Of a stretch of DNA of 64,000 nt, positions 25,923-34,219 are shown in pieces (positions within the stretch are counted from its first letter, which is position 1; every line of letters begins with the position of its first letter). This DNA is from an uncultured Roseovarius sp. (GTDB taxonomy: Bacteria > Pseudomonadota > Alphaproteobacteria > Rhodobacterales > Rhodobacteraceae), in assembly GCF_947259555.1 (NCBI RefSeq), contig NZ_CAMYMD010000059.1, forward strand, positions 124,001 to 188,000. Direction: 5' to 3'. The translations under genes and the position numbers were made by a program. The notes below the pieces were generated by a model, which did not search any database, had not been told where the DNA came from, and saw only the letters and a list, made by a program, of their open reading frames with translations.

Positions 25923-26348
25923 TCAGTTTGTTTCAAGCGATGTGAGCGGTGTGAGCGCGATATCGGCGAGCGTGGCGCGATCGAGGTCGGCAAGGAAGGC
26001 CTTCTCTGCAGCCCGTAGGCGGCTTTTCAGCCGACAGCGTCCGTCAAGCGTACAGGCACCTCCATCATTGCTCAGACATTCAACCAAAGGCTGTCCCTCT
26101 TCCAGCACGCGAACAATGGTGCCGAGCCCAATGTCGCGAGCCGGGTGCGCAAGAACCGCACCGCCGCCACCGCCGCGGCGCGTCTCGATGATCCCGGCCC
26201 GGGCAAGACGCTGCATGATCTTCGCCAGGTGGTTACGCGACAGTCCGAACTCGTCTGCCAACTCGGTGGTTGAGAAGGCCCGATCCGGAGAACTGGCCAT
26301 GCGCATCAGCATGCGTAAGCCGTAGTCGGTGAAGGAGGTGAGACGCAT
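25923..26348 (-). CDS. Rrf2 family regulator, NsrR-like
   Basis: 141 residues, winged helix Rrf2 protein starting MRLTSFTDYGLRMLMRMA. Three cysteines follow the recognition fold in the spacing C-x7-C-x5-C (ECLSNDGGACTLDGRC), as expected for an iron-sulfur cluster of the NsrR type. NsrR senses NO through loss of the cluster and derepresses detoxification genes. The closest operator candidate, GGTATT-N3-AATACC, lies directly ahead of its start and is repeated at two other NO loci. NsrR is favoured over RirA or IscR from context, not proof. Confidence 0.82.
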   Translation of the reverse strand: MRLTSFTDYGLRMLMRMASSPDRAFSTTELADEFGLSRNHLAKIMQRLARAGIIETRRGGGGGAVLAHPARDIGLGTIVRVLEEGQPLVECLSNDGGACTLDGRCRLKSRLRAAEKAFLADLDRATLADIALTPLTSLETN

Positions 26349-26366
26349 TTAGCTTGATCTCGCTCT

Positions 26367-26391
26367 TAATCGGTATTTATAATACCTATTA
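26367..26391. promoter_or_regulatory. NO-locus palindrome, copy A
   Basis: Core GGTATTTATAATACC (6-3-6 perfect) extends to an 11-3-11 inverted repeat with one mismatch. It sits in the 85-base gap between rrf2 (start 26348) and the hemoglobin gene (start 26434), so it can serve both. Equivalent sites are at 44580 and 61370. Confidence 0.68.
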
Positions 26392-26433
26392 TCAGACGTA
26401 CCGTCAAAAACAAGAGCATATCACGAGATTACC

Positions 26434-26889
26434 ATGAAAACCGACGAAAATTCACCACAGAGCATCTCTGCCCGGCCTGCGATGACTGCCGCTATTACGG
26501 AGGAAACAGGTCTCACCGGGGAGATTCTGCACGATCTGGTCCATGAACTTTATGCGAAGATTCGGGGCGATACGATGCTCGGGCCTATCTTCGCCGAACG
26601 TGTCACCGAATGGGGGGCGCATCTGGATCGCATGGTTGCGTTCTGGTCTTCCGTCGCGCTCATGACTGGGCAATACCACGGTCGCCCTGTGCCAGCGCAC
26701 ACGGCTCTGCCAATCGACGGTGCGCATTTCGCACGCTGGCTAAACCTCTTTCGGGAAACCGCGCAAGAGGTCTGTCCGCCTGCGGGCGCGACCCATGTCA
26801 TTGAACGAGCCGAACGAATTGCCCGTTCGCTTCATATGGCCGTCGTTCAGGCAAAATCCGTCCCCGATGCCGTTCCATCTTTCCGGTGA
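26434..26889 (+). CDS. Group III truncated hemoglobin
   Basis: 151 residues. The family block DRMVAFWSSVALMTGQYHGRPVPAHTALPIDGAHFARWLNLFRETA is present, with the proximal histidine in the PAHTALPI region. Such globins bind O2 and NO and are thought to help remove NO. A paralog is at 60867-61319. It is divergent from the NsrR-like gene with the palindrome between them and is followed 15 bases later by the RIC remnant. Confidence 0.9.
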   Translation: MKTDENSPQSISARPAMTAAITEETGLTGEILHDLVHELYAKIRGDTMLGPIFAERVTEWGAHLDRMVAFWSSVALMTGQYHGRPVPAHTALPIDGAHFARWLNLFRETAQEVCPPAGATHVIERAERIARSLHMAVVQAKSVPDAVPSFR

Positions 26890-26904
26890 GAAAAGGAGCC
26901 CCCG

Positions 26905-27402
26905 ATGTCCGATACCGTCCTGAACCACAATGCCGGCGAGCTGACCCAGCATATCGAGACGCGTTATCACGCGCGGCACAGGGAGCAGTTGCCCAGCCTT
27001 ATCAGGCTTGTCGAGATGGTCGAGGATCTGCATGAGCCCGACCGTGACGTACCTGAGGGGCTAATCGCCATTCTCCGCAGGATGATCGGCGAGATGGAAG
27101 TTCCCATGAAAAAGTAAGAACTCATGGTATTTCCACTCCTCCGCAAGGGCGGTGGGGCACCGCTGGCCGAGCGGATCGCTTCCATGCGCGCCGACCATGA
27201 TGACCACGACCGCGACCTTGCCACGGTCCGCCGTCTGACTGGCGATTTCACCCTGCCCGAGGGGGCCTGCACGCCTTGGGTGACGCTTTACGAGGGGCTT
27301 GCAGAGTTCACCTGCGACCTGATTGAGCATACGCCCCGGAAGAGGCCGGCCAAAACGGCCGGGCAATTTTCTTCATGCCGCGGCGTTATGAGCATCAACT
27401 GA
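26905..27402 (+). pseudogene. Decayed RIC/YtfE-type iron-sulfur repair protein
   Basis: Two in-frame pieces (26905-27117 and 27124-27402) match one RIC protein: HIETRYHARHREQLPSLIRLVEMVEDLH, then GEMEVPMKK-stop-ELMVFPLLR, then ADHDDHDRDL and ACTPWVTLYEG. The expected EMExHMKKEE has a GAA to TAA nonsense change, and the ligand His is read as Pro. After DLIEH the normal LEN-LFPR ending is missing and unrelated sequence follows from about 27345. So the gene has a stop, a lost ligand and a lost 3' end, right at the island boundary. An intact or partial relative is at the window's left edge. Confidence 0.78.
27344..27370 (+). terminator. Hairpin with short T run at the island edge
   Basis: CCGGCC-AAAAC-GGCCGG (27346-27362) followed by GCAATTTT. 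Would end transcription from the hemoglobin/RIC side. Confidence 0.5.
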
Positions 27403-27648
27403 CTCGTTGTAATGACTCACGATCCGCTCGTTGAACTCGTTCTCGAGCCAGTCGAAACCGTGGGATTGGACGAGGTTTGAGATCGCCTTCAGCTCGTCGA
27501 CCGTCTTGCTCGCAGCGGCTTTCCAGAGTGGTCCGTCGATCATCCTTCCGCCTCGGCTCGGGATCTGATCCGGCATGCGGTTTATCCGCGCGAGGATGTC
27601 GTCTAAGAAGGTAGATACGAACTCGGGTGTGTTGCGATTTTTCGTCAT
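27373..27648 (-). CDS. Hypothetical island protein
   Basis: 91 residues from the ATG at 27648, chosen for the GGAGAC site. Sequence MTKNRNTPEFVSTFLDDILA... is helical and soluble, without signal or membrane helix. No family recognised. It is the distal gene of a three-gene - strand set (28251 to 27373) at the left edge of the accessory island. Confidence 0.55.
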   Translation of the reverse strand: MTKNRNTPEFVSTFLDDILARINRMPDQIPSRGGRMIDGPLWKAAASKTVDELKAISNLVQSHGFDWLENEFNERIVSHYNESVDAHNAAA

Positions 27649-27724
27649 TTGGGTCTCCAGTTCTGGGGTGTGTGCAGAGCACATAGAGACGGGATCCGGC
27701 CGCTCAAAACGCGGCCGGCACCCT

Positions 27725-27979
27725 CTAATGCAGCTCTTCATATGCAAGCGCGCGCATCCAATTCGGCGCGCCGCATAGGTGGATCAGTTCGCCGAGTTGG
27801 CGGGCGATATTGTCGATTTCCCAGGCACCCTCTACCTCCGATCTCCAGATATTGTCCCGGTAGTAGACAGCGACATGACTGGTCAGGATTTCGGTAGTGA
27901 ACGATGCACTGGATAGGCCGTCCTCGCTGGTTATATCGAACAGGATCAGGCCGAGGTCGGTGTTGATGTAATGTCTCAT
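27725..27979 (-). CDS. Hypothetical island protein
   Basis: 84 residues from the ATG at 27979, which overlaps the upstream gene's stop (ATGA). Sequence MRHYINTDLGLILFDITSEDG... has a beta-rich look, small and cytoplasmic. No family recognised. The overlap supports it as a real member of the three-gene set. Confidence 0.58.
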   Translation of the reverse strand: MRHYINTDLGLILFDITSEDGLSSASFTTEILTSHVAVYYRDNIWRSEVEGAWEIDNIARQLGELIHLCGAPNWMRALAYEELH

Positions 27980-28251
27980 TCGTCGAGCTGATCGACGGCC
28001 CACTGAACTGCGTCTCTGAGACAGTTCTGGCAGATGAAATTCGACGGCAACGCGCAGATTGAGTCGATAAGGCGGTCCCTGATCGGCTCCTTCTGTGCTG
28101 TAGCGCTGAGCCGCAGGACCTCGGCCGGCTCGCCAGGGCGGGCAACGACGCAGTGCCCCGGCAGCACGACGACGTCGTAACGCTCGCCACTATCTGAGGT
28201 AATGTTGAAGCGGCAGCCGCCGTCGAAGGGTGCGAAATTGTAGTCGAACAT
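27976..28251 (-). CDS. Hypothetical island protein
   Basis: 91 residues, start at 28251 with a GGAGA site. MFDYNFAPFDGGCRFNITSD... ends in a helix with CQNCLRDAV. The CxxC could bind metal or form a disulfide. No family recognised. First gene of the small - strand set; its promoter would lie in the 28252-28360 gap. Confidence 0.58.
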   Translation of the reverse strand: MFDYNFAPFDGGCRFNITSDSGERYDVVVLPGHCVVARPGEPAEVLRLSATAQKEPIRDRLIDSICALPSNFICQNCLRDAVQWAVDQLDE

Positions 28252-28724
28252 GTGTATCTCCTGTGGTGTGTGTGAGCGCCTCGGCGCCGGTTTTAACCAC
28301 ATGCCTTCGAAGAAATTTTTTCTGAAACGAGCCGGCAAAAACTTTTCGCAACACGTTGAATCTGAATGACTCTTTTTGCCCCCGGCGGGGCGCTTGGGGA
28401 GGTCCAGGAGGGGGCAGTGCGGACGTCCCATCCTGGTGCAGGGTTCATAGGGGCAGGCACACGCTCCTATGCCCGCCGGGAGGCGCCAGGGGGTCTGGGG
28501 GAGCGGCGAGCGATGACCCAGGAGTGGAGAGGTCCAGGAGAGGCGGCGCGATAGCCCCTCTCTTGTGTCCCGCGGAAGGCGGCCCGGCTGGCAGGCCCGA
28601 ACGATGCAATCCTGAACAAGCGCCGAAGGGGCGCAGTGCAGGTTGCTTAGTGAGTATCCACCCCGCACCCAGCAGGAGCGGGATCAGGATTGGGGCCCCA
28701 CCTCCTCCAAAAGGAGCCCCTACG
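28252..28724. other. Non-coding stretch ahead of the relaxase, candidate oriT
   Basis: No convincing gene. It holds a 9-bp inverted repeat with one mismatch around an 8-base loop (CATAGGGGC ... GCTCCTATG, 28446-28471), a 12-base direct repeat GAGGTCCAGGAG (about 28398 and 28527), a GCGCC-GAAG-GGGCGC hairpin near 28621 and two ATCCTG hexamers (28429 and 28609). Relaxase genes usually lie next to their transfer origin, so this is the place to look for nic. No exact match to a known oriT is claimed. Confidence 0.4.
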
Positions 28725-29915
28725 ATGACACAAAAGAAACACCCCCTGGTATTCGGCATGCGATCGCTTTGGCCCGGCCAACTCGTCCGCGTGGAAATGC
28801 ACCAGACTCGGACCGGCGGAGACCTCTCACACATTCGCCCTGGCCGCACACATCTGAACCAGTTCCTGATCGGTGGGCCGGGCTGGAGAGAACAGCTCGA
28901 GGAAGACATCGACCGCGCTTCCGAGCTCAACTATAGGCACGCCTATTCGGCGCGGCGATGGACCCGGAAGCGCAAAAGCGAGGCACAGAAAATCCGACGC
29001 GCTGGCCCGGTCGATCCGTGGAAAAGAGATCGTGCGGAAGGCCCATTGCGAGAGGGCGTCTTGACGGCGAACAAGGTCCATTTTGAGGGAGACACGCCTG
29101 GCTTTCCGAGCGTCGAAAAAGAGGACGCATTCCGCCGGGCAGCTATGAAATTCCTGGTCGATCAGTTCGGCGAAAGCTGCGTAGCGGCCTGGTCGGACTC
29201 CGATGAAGAGGCGTTCCATATTCACTTTGTCGTCGCGCCGTGGGTCGTATCTGAGAGCAAGCAAGCGGGCAAGCAGCGCCGCCTGGAGCCGTCATCAATT
29301 CCGGTCGTGAAGTCCTACGAGGCCGGCCACGACATCGCCGCTGAATACTTCAAATCTGCCGGCCTGGTGCGTGGTGAAAAGCGCGCCCAGGCCCGGCGTG
29401 ATGCCTTCGCGGCTGAGGCTGAAAGCGAGCTGCCGCGGGAGAATGTTCCGTGTCATGAATGGCGCGCAGATGAAGCCGTGAGGCTCTACGAAAAGCGAAA
29501 GAAGGCGGCCAGGGCGTGGCAGCAAGCGAGGCGCAAAGGAGCCGCCGCAAAGCAGACCCAGGAGCGCGTCGAAAGGATGGAAGCGGAGGCGCGCAAGGCG
29601 CGGGCGGAGACCGCGGCACAGGCGCGCCGGGATCGCCAGGAGCGCGAAGCCCGGGCCGCGGAAATCGCTGAGCGTGAGGCAGCCCTGGTCGATCGCGAGG
29701 AGGCCGCAAAATCGAAGGAGGCCGATCTCACCAGGCGCGAAAAAATGATGATCGAGGGCGCCAACAAGTTCATGGAGTTCGGCGACGCAATCCGGGCCGC
29801 GGCGACGAAACTTGGTCTCGGAGATCACCCCATTGTCGCGGGCGGGATGCGCGCTCTCCAGGGCATGCGAGATCTTGTGGTCGCGGACAAGAAGAAGGAC
29901 AAGGCCGCCCGCTGA
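28725..29915 (+). CDS. MobV (Pre/Mob)-family relaxase
   Basis: 396 residues from the ATG at 28725, behind an AAGGAG site. The N-terminal third matches MobV relaxases: EMHQTR (candidate catalytic His), SHIRPGRTHLNQFL, and FGES...SDEEAFHIHFVVAPW. The third motif is normally H-x-D-E-x3-H-x-H; here the first His is Asp (D-x-D-E-E-A-F-H-I-H). The rest, from about residue 240, is a long Ala/Glu/Arg-rich coiled coil. MobV enzymes nick oriT for mobilisation by other conjugative elements. It is the strongest sign that the island came from a mobilisable plasmid or element. Confidence 0.75.
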   Translation: MTQKKHPLVFGMRSLWPGQLVRVEMHQTRTGGDLSHIRPGRTHLNQFLIGGPGWREQLEEDIDRASELNYRHAYSARRWTRKRKSEAQKIRRAGPVDPWKRDRAEGPLREGVLTANKVHFEGDTPGFPSVEKEDAFRRAAMKFLVDQFGESCVAAWSDSDEEAFHIHFVVAPWVVSESKQAGKQRRLEPSSIPVVKSYEAGHDIAAEYFKSAGLVRGEKRAQARRDAFAAEAESELPRENVPCHEWRADEAVRLYEKRKKAARAWQQARRKGAAAKQTQERVERMEAEARKARAETAAQARRDRQEREARAAEIAEREAALVDREEAAKSKEADLTRREKMMIEGANKFMEFGDAIRAAATKLGLGDHPIVAGGMRALQGMRDLVVADKKKDKAAR

Positions 29916-29954
29916 CGGCGCAACAAATTCGTGGTCGGGACCGATATTCTCGGT

Positions 29955-30530
29955 ATGCAAAAGGTCACGCTCAGATACTATCAAGAAGCCCAGATCCAGG
30001 CGATCCGAGAGGCGTTCCGGCGCGGGCTCAAGTCTGTCCTGGTGGAAAGCTGCACTGGGTCCGGCAAGACAACGACGCTGAGCGAACTTTCCCGCTTGGT
30101 CGCAGTCCTGGCGGCAATCGACAAGCTGTGGCGCGTCTGTGTCATCGCACACACCGAGCGCATCTGTCAGCAACTTCGGGAGCGCCTCGAACTATTCGGC
30201 ATCGACGCCGGAATGATAAGAGCAGGCTACCCGGAGGAACTCGACAAGATCGTCCAGGTCGCGTCCATCCAAACGCTCGCAAACAGACTCGATCGTGTGG
30301 GTGACTTCAACCTGCTGATCATCGACGAATGCCACCACGCCTGCGCCGCGAACTACCGCCGGGTCTATGCGCATTTCGAGCGCGCCAGGCATGTCGGTGT
30401 CACCGCGACGCCTGACCGTCTCGATGGCCAGTCGCTCTCCGACATTTACCAGGAGATGATCGTCGGCCCTGCGTTCTCTGTGCTCATCGCCCAGGGCTAT
30501 TCGTATTCTTCACCCGCCCCTGCGCGATGA
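29955..30530 (+). pseudogene. Truncated superfamily 2 DEAD/DEAH helicase
   Basis: 191 residues from the ATG at 29955 (a GTG at 29931 is possible). Helicase domain 1 is well kept: Q-like start RYYQEAQIQAI, Walker A CTGSGKTTT, DEAH-type box IIDECHHA and motif III VTATPDR. The protein stops after LIAQGYSY with no second RecA domain (motifs IV-VI), about 250-300 residues short. The stop lies where a reverse-strand gene also appears cut (see 30484-30564), so this is a recombination junction. It may be non-functional. Confidence 0.7.
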
Positions 30531-30564
30531 GATCTCGGACCGTGGTTTTCTTTTCTTCAGACAT
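30484..30564 (-). pseudogene. Short - strand reading frame cut at the helicase junction
   Basis: 26 codons starting MSEEKKTTVRDLIAQGR, with an AGGAGT site at the right distance from the ATG at 30564. It runs into the 3' end of the helicase gene, where it meets a stop. It looks like the first codons of a longer lost gene. No family can be named. Confidence 0.35.
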
Positions 30565-30601
30565 TGGTAACTCCTGATGTTCGAGCTTCGTTCCTGCTCT
30601 C

Positions 30602-31057
30602 TCAGGGGATACGCCCCGCAGATCTCGGTCCAAAATGGAGGCCCAGGTTTTTCTCAAAGCAGCCCTGGTAGCCGTTTTTGGCTCTCTGTCTGTCTCTCTC
30701 GCAGGTCTTGCAGTTGCCGCGAGTGAGTCTCACACCGTCGCGGTATCGCTTGGTCGGGAAGTCATCCTCGGGCGCTGGCCGACGGCATGTCGTGCATCGC
30801 TTCCACCAGCGGCCGTCCTGGTCAGTCCAGTGGCCGCAGTGCTCGCGCTTGTGATCTTGGGGCAGCAACGCCTCGAGATTCCGGATCTTATTGTTCGTCC
30901 GGTCGCCGTCTCGGTGGTGGATCTGGTAGCCACCCGGGATCGGGCCATGCGCGCATTCCCACACATGCCGGTGCTCGGCGACGATGCGGCCGTCGCGGAA
31001 GCCCAGGTGGATATATCCGTCCTGGCTGATCCAGCGATATTTGACGCGGTGTGCCAT
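30602..31057 (-). CDS. HNH endonuclease, homing type
   Basis: 151 residues. The HNH core is clear: AEHRHVWECAHGPIPGGYQIHHRDGDRTNNKIRNLEALLPQDHKREH. A second half contains a C-x2-C ... C-x2-C set (RCTTCRRP, GNCKTCERD) likely to bind zinc. Such nucleases are common as free-standing homing enzymes in phages and plasmids. It lies between the helicase break and a hypothetical gene on the other strand. Confidence 0.8.
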   Translation of the reverse strand: MAHRVKYRWISQDGYIHLGFRDGRIVAEHRHVWECAHGPIPGGYQIHHRDGDRTNNKIRNLEALLPQDHKREHCGHWTDQDGRWWKRCTTCRRPAPEDDFPTKRYRDGVRLTRGNCKTCERDRQRAKNGYQGCFEKNLGLHFGPRSAGRIP

Positions 31058-31151
31058 ACCCGGGAAGTCGGGCCCGGATTTCGCATCCGCTCCAAATTTT
31101 CGTCACAGTCCGCTGGCAGGTTCGGCCAGAATCAGGAAAGGATTGAGCAGA

Positions 31152-31745
31152 ATGGAAAAAACACTTTACAGATCGACGAATAGTCTCGGTGACTTGTTGG
31201 TTCAGCTCGGCGATGACACAAAGCAAGACTTTACTTGTCATCTATATGACGATGGTGTCGCGGAAGTGCCCGGCCCAGGCTTCAGGATGCGTAGGATCCC
31301 GGACGACATCGCGGCAGAGCGCGGCATCAAGGAGCCGACGGGGAGTGGCGACCTGTTTTTGATCACGCAGTTCTTCAATGACGTTGACAGAACGACATTT
31401 CTTGGCGCGATCTCGGGCCGGTATGAATTTCCGGTGCACGCTGATGAGGAGACTGTCACCGCGATCAAGTCAGAGATGGACAAGCGGTATCTTAGCCAAC
31501 TCGCCGACGCTCTCGCGCGCAACCCCGAAATCTCCGAGCCCGCGACGGGATACACATGGACCGCGCATCCGATCGACAGAATTCCGGGGATCAAAGAAGA
31601 GGGCCGGGCGGCATATGTCGCTCACGATGGCGGAGATCAGTATTTTTCCTTCGATGTGCTCGACGATGGAACCACGGATGTCATGGATAAACCTGGATCC
31701 GGGATCGCGGAAATACTCTTCCTGGAGCTTCACGCTGACGCATAA
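31152..31745 (+). CDS. Hypothetical island protein
   Basis: 197 residues from the ATG at 31152, with an AGGAAAGG site. Acidic and soluble, with no signal or membrane helix. Repeated D/G-rich turns (DDGVAEVPGPGFRMRR and DDGTTDVMDKPGSGIAE) suggest a beta-rich protein, possibly with an internal repeat. No family recognised. Confidence 0.6.
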   Translation: MEKTLYRSTNSLGDLLVQLGDDTKQDFTCHLYDDGVAEVPGPGFRMRRIPDDIAAERGIKEPTGSGDLFLITQFFNDVDRTTFLGAISGRYEFPVHADEETVTAIKSEMDKRYLSQLADALARNPEISEPATGYTWTAHPIDRIPGIKEEGRAAYVAHDGGDQYFSFDVLDDGTTDVMDKPGSGIAEILFLELHADA

Positions 31746-31771
31746 AAAAGGCCCCGGCGCTGGGCCGGGGC
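31744..31771 (-). terminator. Rho-independent terminator of the DUF3987 gene
   Basis: Stem GCCCCGGC/GCCGGGGC (31751-31771) with a 5-base loop. Read on the - strand it is followed by a run of six T, just downstream of the DUF3987 stop at 31815. Confidence 0.75.
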
Positions 31772-31814
31772 AAGTTCACTACCGAGTGCCCATTACCCCG
31801 GAGCCAGGGAACTG

Positions 31815-33602
31815 TCAGGCAGCCTTAGACACCGCCTTTCGCATCCGACGGACACGAGTGGCCGCCTTCGCGATCTCCGCCTTTACCGCCTCACGCTCAG
31901 CACGTACTTTCTCAGCGCGCAGGGCAAAGATCTCATGGACGCGAGGGTTTACGATCCACTTCATTTTGCCGAAGTCCCGCCGAGAGCACCCCTCGGATGG
32001 GCGCACCCACGCCGACATCTCGAGCATTTTCATCGACTGATCAAGGGTCGCCTGATCATTCTTGAGGCCCTTGCGGACGCGGGTGAGATCATAGACTGAG
32101 ACCCTCTCGCGCTTGTTGTCGGGCTTCGATGTATCGTCGCCTTTACCGATACCATGGGTCAGGATGTAGTCCGCAATCCAGCGGCCCTCATCCATCACCT
32201 TATCGCCCTCACCCATGACCTCGGTATAGACCCGGGCTGCCTCGGGCAGGAGGAACTTCGTCAGGAGGCGGTAGGCTTGCCGCGCAGTCGATCCGGAGAC
32301 CGGGGTGGAGCTGGGCCATTTGCCGGACTGGGCGCACTTGATGAAGTGGAAGACCATCGAGATCCTCGCATGCATACCGGCCCATTTATTGAGGTGCAGC
32401 GCGAGACCAGCCGGAACGCCCGGCATACTCTTCATCGCGCTGGTGAAGATCTTGAGATAGCGGCGCACCGCCGCGGCTTGTTTTGAGAAAATGACGGTCT
32501 GTTGGGTGTCTGGCATCAACTCGAACTTGGTCGAGATCGTCCGGACTACATCGACATACTGCTTGACCAATGTCTCATTCGGGGCGTCCTCACTTTCCGG
32601 CAACTCGAAACCGCGCACGATCATGAAGCGAGCCAGGAAGCCGTCCTCGGTGTTTCCCTTGAAGATATCAGCCAGGCGCTTGTCTTGAATGCCGCCCATG
32701 AGCGAGACCGAGAAAGGATCCGCGATGAGTGGCTCCCGTGGCTGACCGTCCTTGACCGCCCCCTTTCGATCGACAGTCACCGGGTCGCCATTGTAAGCGG
32801 AAAGCCACATGGCGCGGTCCTTGTCGCTGGCACCTGTGTATGCTCCAAATGATCCGAACAGGGCAGTCAGCTCGTCCCGCACCATTGTCACACCGGGCTC
32901 GTTCTCGGCGCAGATCGCAACGAGTGCCTCGGTCGTGGCGTCGTCGACAAAAGCGCGCTTGAGGATCGGTGCTTCGGGCTTCTCGGGCATCTCAATTTTG
33001 ACGCCGGCCTTGCCTTCCTTTCGAAGCTCGCGGCGCTGGGCCTTCACATCCTCGCAGGCCTCTTTCCAGATCGCGAACTCGCGACGATACTCCTCCATCT
33101 CCTCTTCGAACTCTGCACGCCACTCTTTCTGAAGGACCAGCAGAGGCAAAGCGCCCAACTTGATGGCCGTGGTCTTCTTGACGCCGGAGTCCCCTGTCAG
33201 ACCCGTCCATGTTATCGGAGGTTCCTTCCAATAGGGGTTCTTCGGCTTGGGCTGCACTTTCCACCCGGCAGGGATAGCGGTGCCAACCGATCCAAGGGCC
33301 GGGATCGCGATCGCGGCAGCGTTGATCCCGTTGATGCGTCCCTGGTCCTTTGCATACTCGAAGATCTCCGGCGGGATCATTGTCGCGTCGAGAACCTGCT
33401 CGCCTGTCAGGTCAATGGATCCGAAGATGTCGAGAGGCTCAACCGCTGACGGAGACCTGTCCGTCTCTTCGGTTTCCCCATCTTCATCCTGATCGTCTTC
33501 TGCATTTTTCCGGATGGTGCGGCTCTCGCCGGCGATCTCTTCCAGGATGTCGTCGTATGAAGCGGCGACATTGCGCTCATGCGCGGTGATGTGCTTTGTC
33601 AT
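31815..33602 (-). CDS. DUF3987 protein (VirE/primase-helicase-like)
   Basis: 595 residues. An acidic N-terminal stretch (about 1-60) is followed by the DUF3987 region: PAGWKVQPKPKNPYWKEPP, a P-loop-like TGDSGVKKTTAIKLG, FVDDATTEALVAIC and DELTALFGSFGAYTG. A helical insert around residues 165-215 is charged and coiled-coil-like. Such proteins are found in phages and plasmids, probably in replication; the reaction is unproven. Own terminator at 31744. The AT-rich repeat region lies directly upstream. Confidence 0.75.
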   Translation of the reverse strand: MTKHITAHERNVAASYDDILEEIAGESRTIRKNAEDDQDEDGETEETDRSPSAVEPLDIFGSIDLTGEQVLDATMIPPEIFEYAKDQGRINGINAAAIAIPALGSVGTAIPAGWKVQPKPKNPYWKEPPITWTGLTGDSGVKKTTAIKLGALPLLVLQKEWRAEFEEEMEEYRREFAIWKEACEDVKAQRRELRKEGKAGVKIEMPEKPEAPILKRAFVDDATTEALVAICAENEPGVTMVRDELTALFGSFGAYTGASDKDRAMWLSAYNGDPVTVDRKGAVKDGQPREPLIADPFSVSLMGGIQDKRLADIFKGNTEDGFLARFMIVRGFELPESEDAPNETLVKQYVDVVRTISTKFELMPDTQQTVIFSKQAAAVRRYLKIFTSAMKSMPGVPAGLALHLNKWAGMHARISMVFHFIKCAQSGKWPSSTPVSGSTARQAYRLLTKFLLPEAARVYTEVMGEGDKVMDEGRWIADYILTHGIGKGDDTSKPDNKRERVSVYDLTRVRKGLKNDQATLDQSMKMLEMSAWVRPSEGCSRRDFGKMKWIVNPRVHEIFALRAEKVRAEREAVKAEIAKAATRVRRMRKAVSKAA

Positions 33603-34219
33603 AATGACCTCAGTGCTCGGTAGTTATCTACTCCTCTTGACGGGAGCAAAAGGGACATGGGTCCCGGCACCGGCATCTCGGAAATCAGATTTTCACAAAA
33701 ATCACATTGGGTACGGTGTTTTTTTGTGAAAGGTGAAAAAACCTCCGTAAAAACAGGGACTTTTTTATTCCGTTGGCGGCGTTCTTCGTCGATTTTTGGC
33801 GTTTCGAGGGCCGTTAAAAATGCCAGTAAAAACAGGGGCTTTTTATGTTTCCACAAAAACAGCACTTGCGCGCGCGAAAGTAGTACTTCAATTGTTTTTA
33901 ACACCCATACCCATAGATCATTAAGGGTATCTGTCTGTCTTCCATGTCATACTGGGGATCCTGTCTCTCACACACGCGCAAGTGCGGAAATTGTGAAAAA
34001 GTCCTAAACCATTGACAATGAACAGGAAATCGAGACGGTCAAAATGGGCGATTTGGCCTGAAATTGAAGTGCTTAGTCCCGAAAACCCCCAGTAAAACCA
34101 GGTTATTTTCAGTTTTTCACAAAAATACGCCCTGCCTTGGTGCGGAAAGTGTGAAATCCTTCGCCCCTCTCAACCTGGCCAATCTCCCAATTCTGAACAG
34201 AAAGGGAGCAACGCCAGCC
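33603..34219. repeat. AT-rich repeat region, possible replication or control locus
   Basis: No real gene. Three related repeats GTAAAA(A/C)CAGG..(T)n lie at about 33747, 33826 and 34092. TTTCACAAAAAT occurs near 33690 and 34115. A direct repeat GTGCGGAAA(T/G)TGTGAAA lies near 33982 and 34140. An 11-base inverted pair, GCACTTGCGCG (33862-33872) and CGCGCAAGTGC (33975-33985), frames the centre. Base composition is far more AT-rich than the flanks. It lies between the divergent DUF3987 gene and three small + strand genes, as a plasmid origin or operator region would. Confidence 0.5.

Noticed and set aside
33599-33904. A 101-codon - strand frame in the AT-rich repeats
   Set aside because: Overlaps repeats, no ribosome site, Lys/Leu-rich composition from A/T runs.
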